Made by a program: the position numbers and the translations under genes. This document shows positions 16,890 to 25,841 of a stretch of DNA of 64,000 nt, one piece after another. The stretch is from contig JAHBTP010000001.1 in the NCBI GenBank assembly GCA_019638485.1, positions 372,001 to 436,000 on the forward strand. The letters are read 5' to 3'. Each line of letters opens with the position of its first letter. Position 1 is the stretch's first letter. This stretch comes from Ferruginibacter sp. GTDB taxonomy: Bacteria > Bacteroidota > Bacteroidia > Chitinophagales > Chitinophagaceae. A model generated the notes under the pieces. The model made no database searches. It was given only the letters and a program-made list of their open reading frames with translations, and was not told the origin of the DNA.

Positions 16890-18266
16890 ATGGCAGTCAT
16901 TATCGAACCATTTCGTATAAAATCAGTTGAGCCGCTATTTGTAAAAACACCCGAAGAGCGCAAACAAATTTTAAAAGAAGCTCATTATAATCCCTTTTTA
17001 ATTCCTGCACGTGATGTATTGATTGATTTACTTACAGACAGCGGAACCAGCGCTATGAGTGCTGCACAATGGGCGGGTGTTATGTCGGGAGATGAATCTT
17101 ATGCAGGTAGTGAGAGTTTCTTTCATTTTGAAGCCGCTGTAAAGGAAATAGTGGGTATGCCTTTTATCATTCCTACGCATCAGGGAAGAGCTGCCGAAAA
17201 AATTCTTTTTTCCATAATCGGTGGCAAAGGAAAATATATTTTGAGTAATACACTATTTGATACAACCCGTGCTAATATTGAATATACCGGAGCGGAAGGG
17301 GTTGATTTATTATGTAACGAAGGGATGGATCCTGCATTAATAGCTCCATTTAAAGGGAATATGGATATTAAGAAATTGGAGGATTTTATTGCGAAAACAG
17401 GAGCTCAAAACATCCCGTTATGTATTGTTACTGTTACTAATAATTCCGGAGGAGGACAACCGGTTAGTATGGACAATATTAAAAAGGTTAAGGATGTGTG
17501 CCATCGCCATGGAATCTTATTTTATTTAGATGCTTGTCGCTTTGCAGAGAATTGCTATTTTATTCAAAAGCGTGAGCCCGGGTATGCAAATAAATCAGTT
17601 TTGAAAATTGCACAAGAAATGTTCTCTTATGCTGATGGCTGTACGATGAGTGCAAAAAAAGATGCTTTTGCAAATATTGGTGGCTTTCTAGCTATGCATA
17701 ATCCTGAACTAGCTCAACAATGCAGAAACTTATTAGTAATTACTGAAGGTTTCCCAACTTATGGTGGGCTTGCAGGGCGTGATTTGGAAGCAATCGCCAT
17801 TGGACTTAAAGAAGTGGTTGATGAAAATTATTTACAATATCGGATAAGAAGTATTGAGTATCTGGCTGAAAAATTAACTGCTGCCGGTGTTCCGGTAATG
17901 CAACCTGCAGGTGGACATGCCGTTTATTTGGATGCGAAGGCAATGCTCCCTCATATACCGGTTAACCAGTATCCGGGCCAAGCATTAGTTGCTGAATTAT
18001 ATCTGCAAGGAGGCGTGCGTGGTGTGGAAATTGGTTCTTTGATGTTTGGGAAATATGATGCCAATATGAATTTAATTCCGGCCATGATGGAATTAGTTAG
18101 ATTAGCTATCCCACGTCGGGTATATACGCAAAGTCATATTGATTATGTTGCTGAAGTTATTATTGAAGTGTATAATAAGCGCGATAAAATAAAGGGATTG
18201 GAAATTACTTATGAGAGTTTGGCTTTACGTCATTTTACTGCTCATTTAAAACCGTTTGAAGAATAA
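16890..18266 (+). CDS. tnaA: Tryptophanase
   Basis: PLP-dependent lyase that splits L-tryptophan to indole, pyruvate and ammonia. The protein is full length (458 aa). The PLP lysine lies in SAKKDAFANIGGF, and THQGRAAEK and SYAGSESFFHFE are fold-defining. Tryptophanase and tyrosine phenol-lyase are close relatives. Here GVEIG occupies the place where tyrosine phenol-lyase has its substrate Arg (MERG), and LRHFTAHL keeps the His that tryptophanase needs. I therefore call tryptophanase rather than tyrosine phenol-lyase. It is a single gene with its own promoter and ends two bases from the stop of the convergent thioesterase gene. The product indole is a signal in many bacteria. Confidence 0.92.
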   Translation: MAVIIEPFRIKSVEPLFVKTPEERKQILKEAHYNPFLIPARDVLIDLLTDSGTSAMSAAQWAGVMSGDESYAGSESFFHFEAAVKEIVGMPFIIPTHQGRAAEKILFSIIGGKGKYILSNTLFDTTRANIEYTGAEGVDLLCNEGMDPALIAPFKGNMDIKKLEDFIAKTGAQNIPLCIVTVTNNSGGGQPVSMDNIKKVKDVCHRHGILFYLDACRFAENCYFIQKREPGYANKSVLKIAQEMFSYADGCTMSAKKDAFANIGGFLAMHNPELAQQCRNLLVITEGFPTYGGLAGRDLEAIAIGLKEVVDENYLQYRIRSIEYLAEKLTAAGVPVMQPAGGHAVYLDAKAMLPHIPVNQYPGQALVAELYLQGGVRGVEIGSLMFGKYDANMNLIPAMMELVRLAIPRRVYTQSHIDYVAEVIIEVYNKRDKIKGLEITYESLALRHFTAHLKPFEE

Positions 18267-18268
18267 AC

Positions 18269-18727
18269 TTATTTATTTTTTCTTCTTTCCTTTCGCTCTA
18301 ATGCCTGTTCATACTGTTTTTTCTCGTCATTTGATTGTGGAGAAATTTCTGCTATAGGAATAGAGCGGTCATTATTGTTAGATGCAACGAAAGTAAAATA
18401 TGCATCAGCTATCAATGTGCGTTTTGCACTGGTTATATCTATCAAAGCTACTTTTACATAAATCTCTAATGATGAGTGAAAGGCACGTGTAGGTTGAGCT
18501 TCAATAACTAAAATATCACCCACCTTGGCAGGAGCAAAAAAATTAACTTCAGAAATCCCTGCGGTAACACATATCATTCCGGTATGTGTTTGAGCAGTTA
18601 CTGCAGCTGCAATATCCATCCATTGCACTAAATTACCTCCTTTCAAATATCCCACAGGATTGGTGTCGTTTGGACAAACAACCTCTGTTTTAATTGTTAG
18701 CGATTCAGCAGGCATTTTAATTTTCAT
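18269..18727 (-). CDS. Hotdog-fold acyl-CoA thioesterase, YciA-like
   Basis: Soluble thioesterase that hydrolyses acyl-CoA. The hotdog fold is seen in NPVGYLKGGNLVQWMDIAAAVTAQTH, with the Asp of the central helix as the usual catalytic acid. The strand GISEVNFFAPAKVGDILVIEAQPT follows. The C-terminal 25 residues are charged (KKQYEQALERKERRKNK). It is convergent with tnaA with two bases between the stops, so the two transcripts overlap at their ends. Confidence 0.88.
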   Translation of the reverse strand: MKIKMPAESLTIKTEVVCPNDTNPVGYLKGGNLVQWMDIAAAVTAQTHTGMICVTAGISEVNFFAPAKVGDILVIEAQPTRAFHSSLEIYVKVALIDITSAKRTLIADAYFTFVASNNNDRSIPIAEISPQSNDEKKQYEQALERKERRKNK

Positions 18728-18786
18728 GTAAAGTTTTTTATGAAGGTAATTTATTCAGGTAAAAAAGGATATTTTTGTCCCTTATT

Positions 18787-19194
18787 ATGAAACCATTTTC
18801 CGACAAACATAAAGCTATATTGTTTATTGTATTGGCGGTGTCCTTTTTTAGTTATACCGTTGTGTTATATGTATCACCTCCGGTAGATAGACCTTTGGAA
18901 CATGCTACCGCTGTGCTGGATGGGAAGGCGCTTTGGCAGAAGTATAATTGCAATGCATGCCATCAATTGTATGGATTAGGCGGATATTTAGGTCCTGATC
19001 TTACTAATGTATATGAAAAGGGGCCTGATTATATTAAAGGATTTTTAGTTACCGGTACTAATGTTATGCCTGATTTTCATTTGAATAATGAAGAAATTGA
19101 GCACTTAATTAGTTATTTTAAATACCTGAATACAACAGGGTCTGCTGATCCCAGAAGTTTTAAAATTTATTACGATGGCCGCATCGAACAATAA
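18787..19194 (+). CDS. norC: NorC-like membrane cytochrome c
   Basis: Electron-input subunit of a nitric oxide reductase. One N-terminal membrane anchor (about 10-28) is followed by a periplasmic monoheme c domain. The heme is bound by CNACH (about residues 49-53) with a distal Met in VMPDFHL. GGYLGPDLTNVY is the usual loop of NorC and CcoO-type domains. ATG 18787 is preferred to the TTG at 18775. A TATTTTTG box at 18770-18777 would place the transcript start only a few bases before the ATG. Its last 20 bases overlap the start of the NorB-like gene, so the two are coupled. Confidence 0.86.
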   Translation: MKPFSDKHKAILFIVLAVSFFSYTVVLYVSPPVDRPLEHATAVLDGKALWQKYNCNACHQLYGLGGYLGPDLTNVYEKGPDYIKGFLVTGTNVMPDFHLNNEEIEHLISYFKYLNTTGSADPRSFKIYYDGRIEQ

Positions 19195-20572
19195 GAATAC
19201 TGCCTTTCCAAAATTGTTTATTGTGTCAGCTTTGTTGCTGTTGTGCTGTGGCCTTGTCTTTGGGCTGATAGGCGGACTACAATATATCATTCCCGGTTTT
19301 TGGCGTAATACATTATCATTTGAAAAGGTACGCCCGTTGCACGTAAGCTCAATGGTATTTTGGATTATTATTGCATTAGTGGGTGTTGTACTTAGCTTTC
19401 TTCAACAACATGGCACCCGTCGCAACTATTCCCCCTTTTTGTTAAGAGCACAATTAATCTTGCTTTGCCTGGCAGTACTGCTCATTTTTATTTCCTATTT
19501 CCGGGGGTTGTTTGGAGGTAGAGAGTACTGGGAGTTTCCACCCTATATTTCCATTTTTATAATAGCTTCATGGATTTTATTTTTAGTTAATGTTATCGCA
19601 TCACTAATAACGATTAAGAAGCAACCGGTTTATATTTGGATGTGGCTCACCGGAATTTGTTTTTTTCTTTTCACTTTCTTAGAGTCTTATCTATGGTTGA
19701 TACCTTATTTTAATCGTCATTTGGTAAATGATATGACGGTACAGTGGAAGTCCTATGGCTCAATGGTAGGAAGCTGGAATATGATTATGTATGGCAGCTC
19801 TATCTTCTTAATGGATAAAATAAGCGGCTCAAAAACATATAGTCATTCGCGAATAGCATTTCTGTTATACTTTTTGGGCTTGTTTAATTTGATGTTTAAT
19901 TGGGGGCATCATTTATATACCGTGCCCACTCACCCTTATGTTCATTATATTGCTTATGCAGTGAGTATGACTGAACTGCTTATTTTGGGAAGGATGATTC
20001 TCACCTGGAGGCAGTCATTAACTGCCGCACAAAAGTTTAGGCATAATATAGCTTATCGCTTTCTATTGTTTGGAGATGTTTGGATTTTACTAACCTTGGT
20101 TCTTGCATTGGCTATGTCTATCCCGGCTATTAATGTTTATACACATGGTACGTATATTACCGTAGGACACACTATGGGAGCTACAATTGGTATTAATACT
20201 TTTTTGATATTGGGTATGGCATATAACCTGCTTACTGATGAATGTAGAGAGCCAAATAGAAAAATAATTATAGCCGGCTTGAATTTAGCCAATATCGCAT
20301 TGTTTGTTTTTTGGATTTCACTAATTGTGGCAGGGGTGCTAAAAGCCGCATGGCAGATGAATCCCGAACGATTGCCCTATGCAGCTATGTTGGATTCTGT
20401 TAAACCTTGGTTGATTTCGTTTGTAGTTGCAGGATTTGTATTAACAACAGGTTTGTTAATGATTGTTCTTCCGCTGTTGAAAAGTTATTTATCGTGTTAT
20501 TTTACTTCCCATCTTTTTTCATTACGTTCTCTTAACGCTAAAAAACAAAAGCGCGAGCTGAGTTTAGAATAA
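19175..20572 (+). CDS. norB: NorB-like heme-copper reductase subunit, atypical active site
   Basis: Twelve-helix heme-copper superfamily protein expected to reduce NO to N2O with electrons from NorC. By eye against canonical cNOR these parts agree: RPLHVSS (heme ligand), NWGHHLY (two FeB His), SMTELLI (Glu of helix VIII) and YTHGTYITVGH (heme b3 His). Three positions differ. The FeB His of helix VI (HLWVEG in cNOR) is Tyr in WKSYGSMVGSW. The Glu four residues later is Val. The second His of the HxH pair is Met (GHTMG). The protein is therefore a divergent relative. The overlap with norC and the NsrR-like gene 4 bases downstream still support a role in NO metabolism. Confidence 0.82.
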   Translation: MAASNNKNTAFPKLFIVSALLLLCCGLVFGLIGGLQYIIPGFWRNTLSFEKVRPLHVSSMVFWIIIALVGVVLSFLQQHGTRRNYSPFLLRAQLILLCLAVLLIFISYFRGLFGGREYWEFPPYISIFIIASWILFLVNVIASLITIKKQPVYIWMWLTGICFFLFTFLESYLWLIPYFNRHLVNDMTVQWKSYGSMVGSWNMIMYGSSIFLMDKISGSKTYSHSRIAFLLYFLGLFNLMFNWGHHLYTVPTHPYVHYIAYAVSMTELLILGRMILTWRQSLTAAQKFRHNIAYRFLLFGDVWILLTLVLALAMSIPAINVYTHGTYITVGHTMGATIGINTFLILGMAYNLLTDECREPNRKIIIAGLNLANIALFVFWISLIVAGVLKAAWQMNPERLPYAAMLDSVKPWLISFVVAGFVLTTGLLMIVLPLLKSYLSCYFTSHLFSLRSLNAKKQKRELSLE

Positions 20573-20576
20573 TACC

Positions 20577-21017
20577 ATGTTTTCAAAAACTACTGAATAT
20601 GCGCTTAGGGCAACTTTATACATTGCTGCGAATAGCTCACCGGAACGGAAGCTGAGCATAAATGAAATTGCAGCGGCTATTGATTCTCCCCGATCCTTTA
20701 CTGCTAAAATTCTACAAAGACTTTCTGCCAATGAACGTTTAATTTCTTCTTCAAAAGGCCCTGGAGGCGGCTTTTATATGACGGAAAAGGCAGGGAAACA
20801 ACCGGCTAAAATAATTTTAGAAACGATGGATGAAGATGCTTTGCTTAATAAATGTGTTTTAGGATTATCCCGCTGTTCAGATGAAAAACCTTGCCCGATG
20901 CATAAGGATTTTAAAGTAATTAAAGCAGATATCTACACCCTCTTTACAAAAACATCTATCGCCAGCCTTGCAGCAGACACACATAAAAATTCCTTTTTGA
21001 AAGGAGCGCGAAGGTAG
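20577..21017 (+). CDS. Rrf2 family regulator, NsrR-like
   Basis: Winged-helix regulator of the Rrf2 family (146 aa). The N-terminal HTH holds KTTEYALRATLYIA, and SINEIAAAIDSPRSFTAKILQRL is the recognition region. A three-Cys cluster (C at KCVLGLSRC and KPCPMH) fits an iron-sulfur ligand set as in NsrR and IscR. NsrR loses repression when NO attacks its cluster. Its place 4 bases after the NorB-like gene, in the same operon, makes NO sensing and autoregulation of nor likely. The target site was not found in the sequence. Confidence 0.88.
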   Translation: MFSKTTEYALRATLYIAANSSPERKLSINEIAAAIDSPRSFTAKILQRLSANERLISSSKGPGGGFYMTEKAGKQPAKIILETMDEDALLNKCVLGLSRCSDEKPCPMHKDFKVIKADIYTLFTKTSIASLAADTHKNSFLKGARR

Positions 21018-21038
21018 AAGGAAATCTAAAACTTAATT

Positions 21039-22289
21039 TCAACGCTTTATTTTAGGTTGCCATGGAATTTTTTCAGATTCTAAAGGCTCCCTCATCATAA
21101 TAACAATAAATAATAGTCCGGTTAGCATTATCAACGATGCACCCAACAAGGATTCGTTCATATATGGCAACGGAAAATATCCCATGTAGGTTACGCCTTG
21201 CAACAGCAAAATAAGCTCGTTTAAAATAACACCAATCGTAAAGATAATTACACCCCACCATGCTTTCTTTTTAGGGATTACAATGCGATAGGCAAACATA
21301 TATCCCAAAATAAACAGGGTGAATACGCCTAATAATACCAAGTGCAGGTATCCTATAATAATTGGCCTGAAAGAATAAGAAAGCGTACTAAGGCTGGGTA
21401 TAACAGAACCTAATTGTAGCAAAAGTTTTATAGTTAATGCAAATCCTGCAAAAGTTAACATCCACCTCGCCAGGGGAGAAAGCTTGGATCTTAATAATGA
21501 TAATTGCGATTTAATAATAACTAACATTACTCCCCATCCATATACTTGCAATACAGCACTAATTACTACAATAATGTAAACCCATGTTGGCATTGGCAAC
21601 CACAGTACGGATAAAAAATAAGCAGGGATACAAGACAATGCGAAAGCCCAAAAAACTCTTTTTAACTTGTATTCATCCACGCCTTCTTCATATAATTTGT
21701 TACTAAACAAACCCATGGCAGCAAAGAAAAACCAACCGTTATATTGAAAATGTAGGAAGTAGTAAATAGAGGCTAAATAAGCTCGTTGATTGGCGGTATT
21801 TGTAGCCATTAACCATGCTAACGCAAATGCACCAACTGATGAAATGATGTTAAAAATAAGCGCCAACTTAAGATACTTATGTGTAAGAACAGGTTTTATT
21901 TTCTTTAAATCGCGCCAATAGATTATCGTAAAATAATAAATAACAAAAATAGAAAGAATAGAAAATGAAATAGAAAATAAACCATAGCCTTGGATGGAAA
22001 AACTAATCAGCATACCATAAGCACAAATGAGATTAGCAATTAATACAGGTGTGTATTTTTTTACTGTTTCATAATTGGTACGGCGGTGAATATAACTAAC
22101 AAACAGGGTGAGCATAACCTGCGATATCCATCCATAAAAGGCAAAATGAGAATGAGCATGTAGAAGATGCTTTTGATTTACCAGAGGAAGCGAATATAAA
22201 ATTTTATATCTCATGGTAATGCCGAAAATAGCTACAATAACAAGGTTGATAAGGGCAATTCGAAGCCATTTATATAGTGGGAATGTCAT
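21039..22289 (-). CDS. Membrane protein with heme-copper-oxidase-like His motif
   Basis: Hydrophobic protein of 416 aa with about 11-12 helices; not assigned to a named family. The second helix contains LLHAHSHFAFYGWISQVMLT. This resembles helix X of NorB (HGHMAFYGAYAMIVMT), where both hemes are bound. Another conserved-looking segment is HFQYNGWFFFA, and near the end GYLHLVLLGVFTLF. The three His-bearing helices suggest heme or metal binding. The gene overlaps the Crp/Fnr gene by 20 bases and lies between nor and nos, so a role in NO or N2O handling is plausible but unproven. Confidence 0.6.
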   Translation of the reverse strand: MTFPLYKWLRIALINLVIVAIFGITMRYKILYSLPLVNQKHLLHAHSHFAFYGWISQVMLTLFVSYIHRRTNYETVKKYTPVLIANLICAYGMLISFSIQGYGLFSISFSILSIFVIYYFTIIYWRDLKKIKPVLTHKYLKLALIFNIISSVGAFALAWLMATNTANQRAYLASIYYFLHFQYNGWFFFAAMGLFSNKLYEEGVDEYKLKRVFWAFALSCIPAYFLSVLWLPMPTWVYIIVVISAVLQVYGWGVMLVIIKSQLSLLRSKLSPLARWMLTFAGFALTIKLLLQLGSVIPSLSTLSYSFRPIIIGYLHLVLLGVFTLFILGYMFAYRIVIPKKKAWWGVIIFTIGVILNELILLLQGVTYMGYFPLPYMNESLLGASLIMLTGLLFIVIMMREPLESEKIPWQPKIKR

Positions 22290-22932
22290 ATTGAAAAAGT
22301 GGGTCGTTAGTTAAATAGTTTTTTCCTTTTTCTTTTTTAGGTAAATAAATTTTGCCCTTATGTATTTTTAAAATACCGGAATCAGCTAATTGCTTCACTG
22401 ATCTAATAACCGTTTCTACTCTAAAGCCTAACAAATTGGCAATTTGCTGTCTGGTTAGTAAAATTTTATGGCAATCCTTGCAACAAAATTCTTCATTAAT
22501 TTTTAAAAAATGAAGCAGTTTCAAAATGGCTTTTCTAGGATTGTTTTGAGCAACTTCTTTAAGTAAAAATATTTTAAATCGTAACCTTGAACTTATGGTG
22601 CTCAAAAGCATTTCATAATACTTGGGATGCGCAGATAATAGCCTTAGGAAATCTTTGGTATTTACTCTAATTACGGTGCTCTCTGTTTCTGCAATTAAGG
22701 TAACCGGCACAGGTTTGTTATCAAATATACCCGCCTCAGCACAGGATTGGCCGGGCAAAACAAAATATTGCAAAAGCTCTTGTTCTGAATGAATGGAATT
22801 AATGGCTTTAAGTTTGCCTTCTACTAATTGATGGTAGAAGAGTGTGGGCTGCCCTTCACGCACAATAACTTCATTAATGGTATGCCTTTTTTGTAATCCT
22901 CCGTATTGCTGCAGCAATTCAATCGGTATCAT
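22270..22932 (-). CDS. Crp/Fnr family regulator
   Basis: One-component regulator with a cyclic-nucleotide-binding-like sensor domain (about 1-120) and a C-terminal HTH (about 150-205). The recognition helix reads GFRVETVIRSVKQL and keeps the Glu and Arg of Fnr-type TGA readers. A short Cys motif CCKDCHK lies between sensor and HTH. It is unlike the four-Cys Fnr cluster at the N-terminus, so oxygen sensing by an Fe-S cluster is not assured. It is divergent from nosC-nosZ, and a TGATTAAAATCA palindrome sits between them. It probably regulates nos and possibly itself. Confidence 0.88.
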   Translation of the reverse strand: MIPIELLQQYGGLQKRHTINEVIVREGQPTLFYHQLVEGKLKAINSIHSEQELLQYFVLPGQSCAEAGIFDNKPVPVTLIAETESTVIRVNTKDFLRLLSAHPKYYEMLLSTISSRLRFKIFLLKEVAQNNPRKAILKLLHFLKINEEFCCKDCHKILLTRQQIANLLGFRVETVIRSVKQLADSGILKIHKGKIYLPKKEKGKNYLTNDPLFQYDIPTI

Positions 22933-22989
22933 AATTCGAAAATATTCTTAATGCTCCTTTTTTTATTTGACTTTTTACTGCCGACAATA

Positions 22990-23001
22990 TGATTAAAATC
23001 A
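22990..23001. promoter_or_regulatory. Fnr-like palindrome between crp and nos
   Basis: TGATTAAAATCA reads TGAT-N4-ATCA, the core of the Fnr/NnrR consensus TTGAT-N4-ATCAA. It lies in the 256-base divergent region between the Crp/Fnr gene and the nos cytochrome. It is about 145 bases before a degenerate -7-like box (TAACCTTTG at 23144-23152). A second half-site, TGAC at 23109, lies 35 bases before that box. Confidence 0.5.
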
Positions 23002-23188
23002 GCAATAAAAATGATTACGATTTTAAAGCGCTAAAACCCTTGTTCAGTAAGCATCTTCAAAGAAAAATAGGTAATTATGGTTGTAAAAATACGTAAAATT
23101 TGAAAATATGACTGTACGCATAAAGATAGAATGAAATTTAACCTAACCTTTGTGCTATAATCAATCTTTAATTAAATCAAAAATAATT

Positions 23189-23668
23189 ATGAAAAAGTTG
23201 CTCTCTTTTTTGGTAATTGCTGCTACTCTTTATGCTTGCGGAGGCCCTAGTGAAGCAGATAAACAAAGTGAATCTTCAACTGCTGCTACTAAGGAATTAA
23301 CTCCGGAAGGTAATCCAACTTACGACCCCAAAAGAGGGGAAGGGAAATTTACTGATGTGGCAATTAGTGACAAATTAGATGCTGCAATGGCCAAATCGGG
23401 CGAGAAAGTTTACACCGTAAAGTGTGCCGGATGTCATAAACTGACTGATGAAAATTTGGTCGGTCCGGGATGGAAGGGTGTTACGCTGCGTCATACACCG
23501 GAATGGATTATGAATTTCTCAACCAATACAGATGAGATGCTGGATAAGGATCCTAAAGCCCAGGCTCAATTGGAAATTTGCTTAGTGCGTATGCCCAATC
23601 AAAATCTTACTGATGATGATGCCCGAAATGTATATGAGTTTATGCGTGAAAATGACGGTGTCAAATAA
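23189..23668 (+). CDS. Monoheme cytochrome c lipoprotein of the nos cluster
   Basis: Predicted electron donor for the N2O reductase. The start at 23189 gives a lipoprotein signal peptide with lipobox LYAC near residue 16. A linker rich in Ser/Glu/Thr precedes the heme c domain, whose heme site is CAGCH. The heme-adjacent segment GPGWKGVTLRHTPEWIMNF and a distal Met in VRMPNQNL complete the fold. The longer start at 23150 would bury the signal peptide. It ends 50 bases before nosZ on the same strand; this order is typical of clade II nos clusters. Confidence 0.85.
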   Translation: MKKLLSFLVIAATLYACGGPSEADKQSESSTAATKELTPEGNPTYDPKRGEGKFTDVAISDKLDAAMAKSGEKVYTVKCAGCHKLTDENLVGPGWKGVTLRHTPEWIMNFSTNTDEMLDKDPKAQAQLEICLVRMPNQNLTDDDARNVYEFMRENDGVK

Positions 23669-23717
23669 GTGAAAAGAATATTGACTTATCAATCTTAAAA
23701 TAAAACCAACACTAATT

Positions 23718-25706
23718 ATGAAAAGGGTAAATTTTGCATTAACATCACTTGCTGCAGCTTCGCTGTTGGTTGGTATGTATAGTTGTAAACCAAAGAGTGC
23801 TGCTATTGCATCCGGTGCTGATGGTGCATCGAAGGCTTATGTGGCACCCGGTAAATACGACGAATTCTACAATTTTGTTTCAGGTGGCTTTAGCGGACAA
23901 ATGTCTGTTTATGGCTTGCCAAGCGGTCGCTTACTTCGTGTAATCCCCGTTTTCTCCGTTGACCCGGAAAAAGGATGGGGCTATAGTGAAGAAACAAAAC
24001 CTATGTTGAATACCTCTCATGGATTTGTTCCTTGGGATGACTTGCACCACGTTCAGGTTTCTCAAACTAACGGTGAACTTGATGGTCGCTGGGCCTTTGG
24101 TAATGCAAACAATACACCCAGGGTGGCTCGTATTGATTTGAATACATTTCGTACTGCCGAGATATTAGAATTACCTAATAGCGCCGGTAACCACTCATCT
24201 CCTTTTATTACAGAAAATACAGAGTATGTAGTTGCAGGTACACGCTTTAGCGTTCCTATGGATGATGCAGATGGAGATGTGCCCATTGATTCTTATAAAC
24301 AGAATTTTAAAGGAACGGTTAGCTTTATTAGTGTTAACAAGGATAATGGTAATATGGATATCGCTTTCCAATTACTTTGCCCGGGTGTGAATTTTGATTT
24401 GAGCCACGCCGGTAAAGGAAAATCACATGGCTGGTTTTTCTTTAGTTGCTATAATACCGAACAAGCAAATACCTTGCTTGAAGTAAATGCTTCTAAAAAT
24501 GATAAGGATTTTATAATGGCAGTTAACTGGAAACTTGCTGAACAATTAGTAAAAGATGGTAAAGGAAAACAACAGGCTGTTCGTTATGCAAGTAATCGTT
24601 ACGATGATAAAAACCATGCAGCTACATCTACAATTAAAACTTCAGTTACGGTAATAGACACCAAAGATCATCCGGGATTGGTTTATATGATGCCTTGTCC
24701 CAAATCACCACATGGTTGTGACGTTGACCCTACCGGTGAATTTATTGTAGGAAGTGGTAAATTGGCCGCACTGATTCCGGTGTTTAGTTTTGATAAAATG
24801 ATGAAAGCAATTGAAGCAAAAGATTTTGAAGGAGACTATGCCGGTATCCCTGTGTTGAAATATGCTTCTGTGTTGCATGGTGAGGTACAGAAACCGGGCT
24901 TAGGGCCTTTGCATACTGAGTTTGATGGTAAAGGGAATGCTTATACTTCTATGTTCGTATCCAGTGAAGTAGTGAAATGGAATATCCAGGATTTGAAAGT
25001 GCTAGATAGAGTACCTACTTATTATTCTGTAGGACACCTGATGATTCCGGGTGGCGATAGCCGTAAACCTTATGGTAAGTATTTGGTAGCATACAATAAG
25101 ATTACCAAAGACCGCTACTTGCCTACCGGACCTGAGCTTTCACAAAGTGCGCAGTTGTATGATATTAGTGGAGATAAAATGCAGTTGATTTTGGATTTCC
25201 CAACTATTGGAGAACCCCATTATGCACAAGCTGCACCAGCCGACCTAATAAAAGGGAATTCAGTAAAATTCTTTAAAATTGATGAGAATAACCATCCTTA
25301 TGTTTCAAAAGGAGAAGCAACAACAAAGGTTTGGCGTGAAGGAAATAAAGTACATGTGAATATGACCATGATACGCTCTCATTTAACTCCTGATAATATT
25401 GAAGGGATTAAAGTGGGTGATGAGGTACTCTTCCATATTACAAATATTGAACAGGATTGGGATATCCCACATGGTTTTGCAATCAAGGGAGCAAATAATG
25501 CAGAGTTGCTTATAATGCCCGGTGAAACCACTACGTTAAAATGGAATCCGGATCGTGTAGGAATATTCCCTATGTATTGCACAGACTTCTGTAGTGCACT
25601 TCACCAAGAAATGCAAGGATATATCAGGGTTTCTCCAGCCTCAAGTAATGTTCCGATAAAATATTATACAGGACAAGAACCGGGCGCTGCCAGTGCATCT
25701 AAATAA
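23718..25706 (+). CDS. nosZ: Nitrous oxide reductase NosZ, clade II
   Basis: Reduces N2O to N2 with two copper centres. The N-terminus is a Sec signal peptide with a lipobox (YSCKP), not a Tat motif. Together with the length (662 aa) this places it in clade II. Residues 60-500 form the beta propeller with the His residues of the CuZ site, for example DDLHHVQ and SPHGCD. Residues 545-640 are the cupredoxin domain with the CuA motif CTDFCSALHQEM (C-x3-C-x3-H-x2-M). It follows the nos cytochrome and is separated by 156 bases from the accessory genes. That gap holds a strong hairpin, which may set the nosZ transcript level apart from them. Confidence 0.97.
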   Translation: MKRVNFALTSLAAASLLVGMYSCKPKSAAIASGADGASKAYVAPGKYDEFYNFVSGGFSGQMSVYGLPSGRLLRVIPVFSVDPEKGWGYSEETKPMLNTSHGFVPWDDLHHVQVSQTNGELDGRWAFGNANNTPRVARIDLNTFRTAEILELPNSAGNHSSPFITENTEYVVAGTRFSVPMDDADGDVPIDSYKQNFKGTVSFISVNKDNGNMDIAFQLLCPGVNFDLSHAGKGKSHGWFFFSCYNTEQANTLLEVNASKNDKDFIMAVNWKLAEQLVKDGKGKQQAVRYASNRYDDKNHAATSTIKTSVTVIDTKDHPGLVYMMPCPKSPHGCDVDPTGEFIVGSGKLAALIPVFSFDKMMKAIEAKDFEGDYAGIPVLKYASVLHGEVQKPGLGPLHTEFDGKGNAYTSMFVSSEVVKWNIQDLKVLDRVPTYYSVGHLMIPGGDSRKPYGKYLVAYNKITKDRYLPTGPELSQSAQLYDISGDKMQLILDFPTIGEPHYAQAAPADLIKGNSVKFFKIDENNHPYVSKGEATTKVWREGNKVHVNMTMIRSHLTPDNIEGIKVGDEVLFHITNIEQDWDIPHGFAIKGANNAELLIMPGETTTLKWNPDRVGIFPMYCTDFCSALHQEMQGYIRVSPASSNVPIKYYTGQEPGAASASK

Positions 25707-25784
25707 GGGTGCAATATTAGGCTGAAAAAGAGTGTGAATGGCGTGTGTGGAATAGAAGCGTAAACTTTTTAATTTCAAATAGCG

Positions 25785-25841
25785 AGCCACTGCGCTTCTG
25801 ATGGCACCATTAAAAAAGTGTCAGTAGAATGTGCAGTGGCT
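25785..25841 (+). terminator. Nested hairpin after nosZ
   Basis: Perfect 9-bp arms AGCCACTGC (25785-25793) and GCAGTGGCT (25833-25841) enclose a second stem, CTGA..CAC with GTGTCAG. The outer stem is followed by TTTGTGTTTTT. A further pair, AGAAGCG (25754-25760) with CGCTTCT (25793-25799), can form beside it. It could be an attenuator, a terminator or an mRNA-stability element between nosZ and the accessory genes. Confidence 0.65.

Noticed and set aside
16890-18266. Tyrosine phenol-lyase
   Set aside because: The substrate Arg of that enzyme (MERG) is absent (GVEIG), and the tryptophanase-type LRHFTA His is present.
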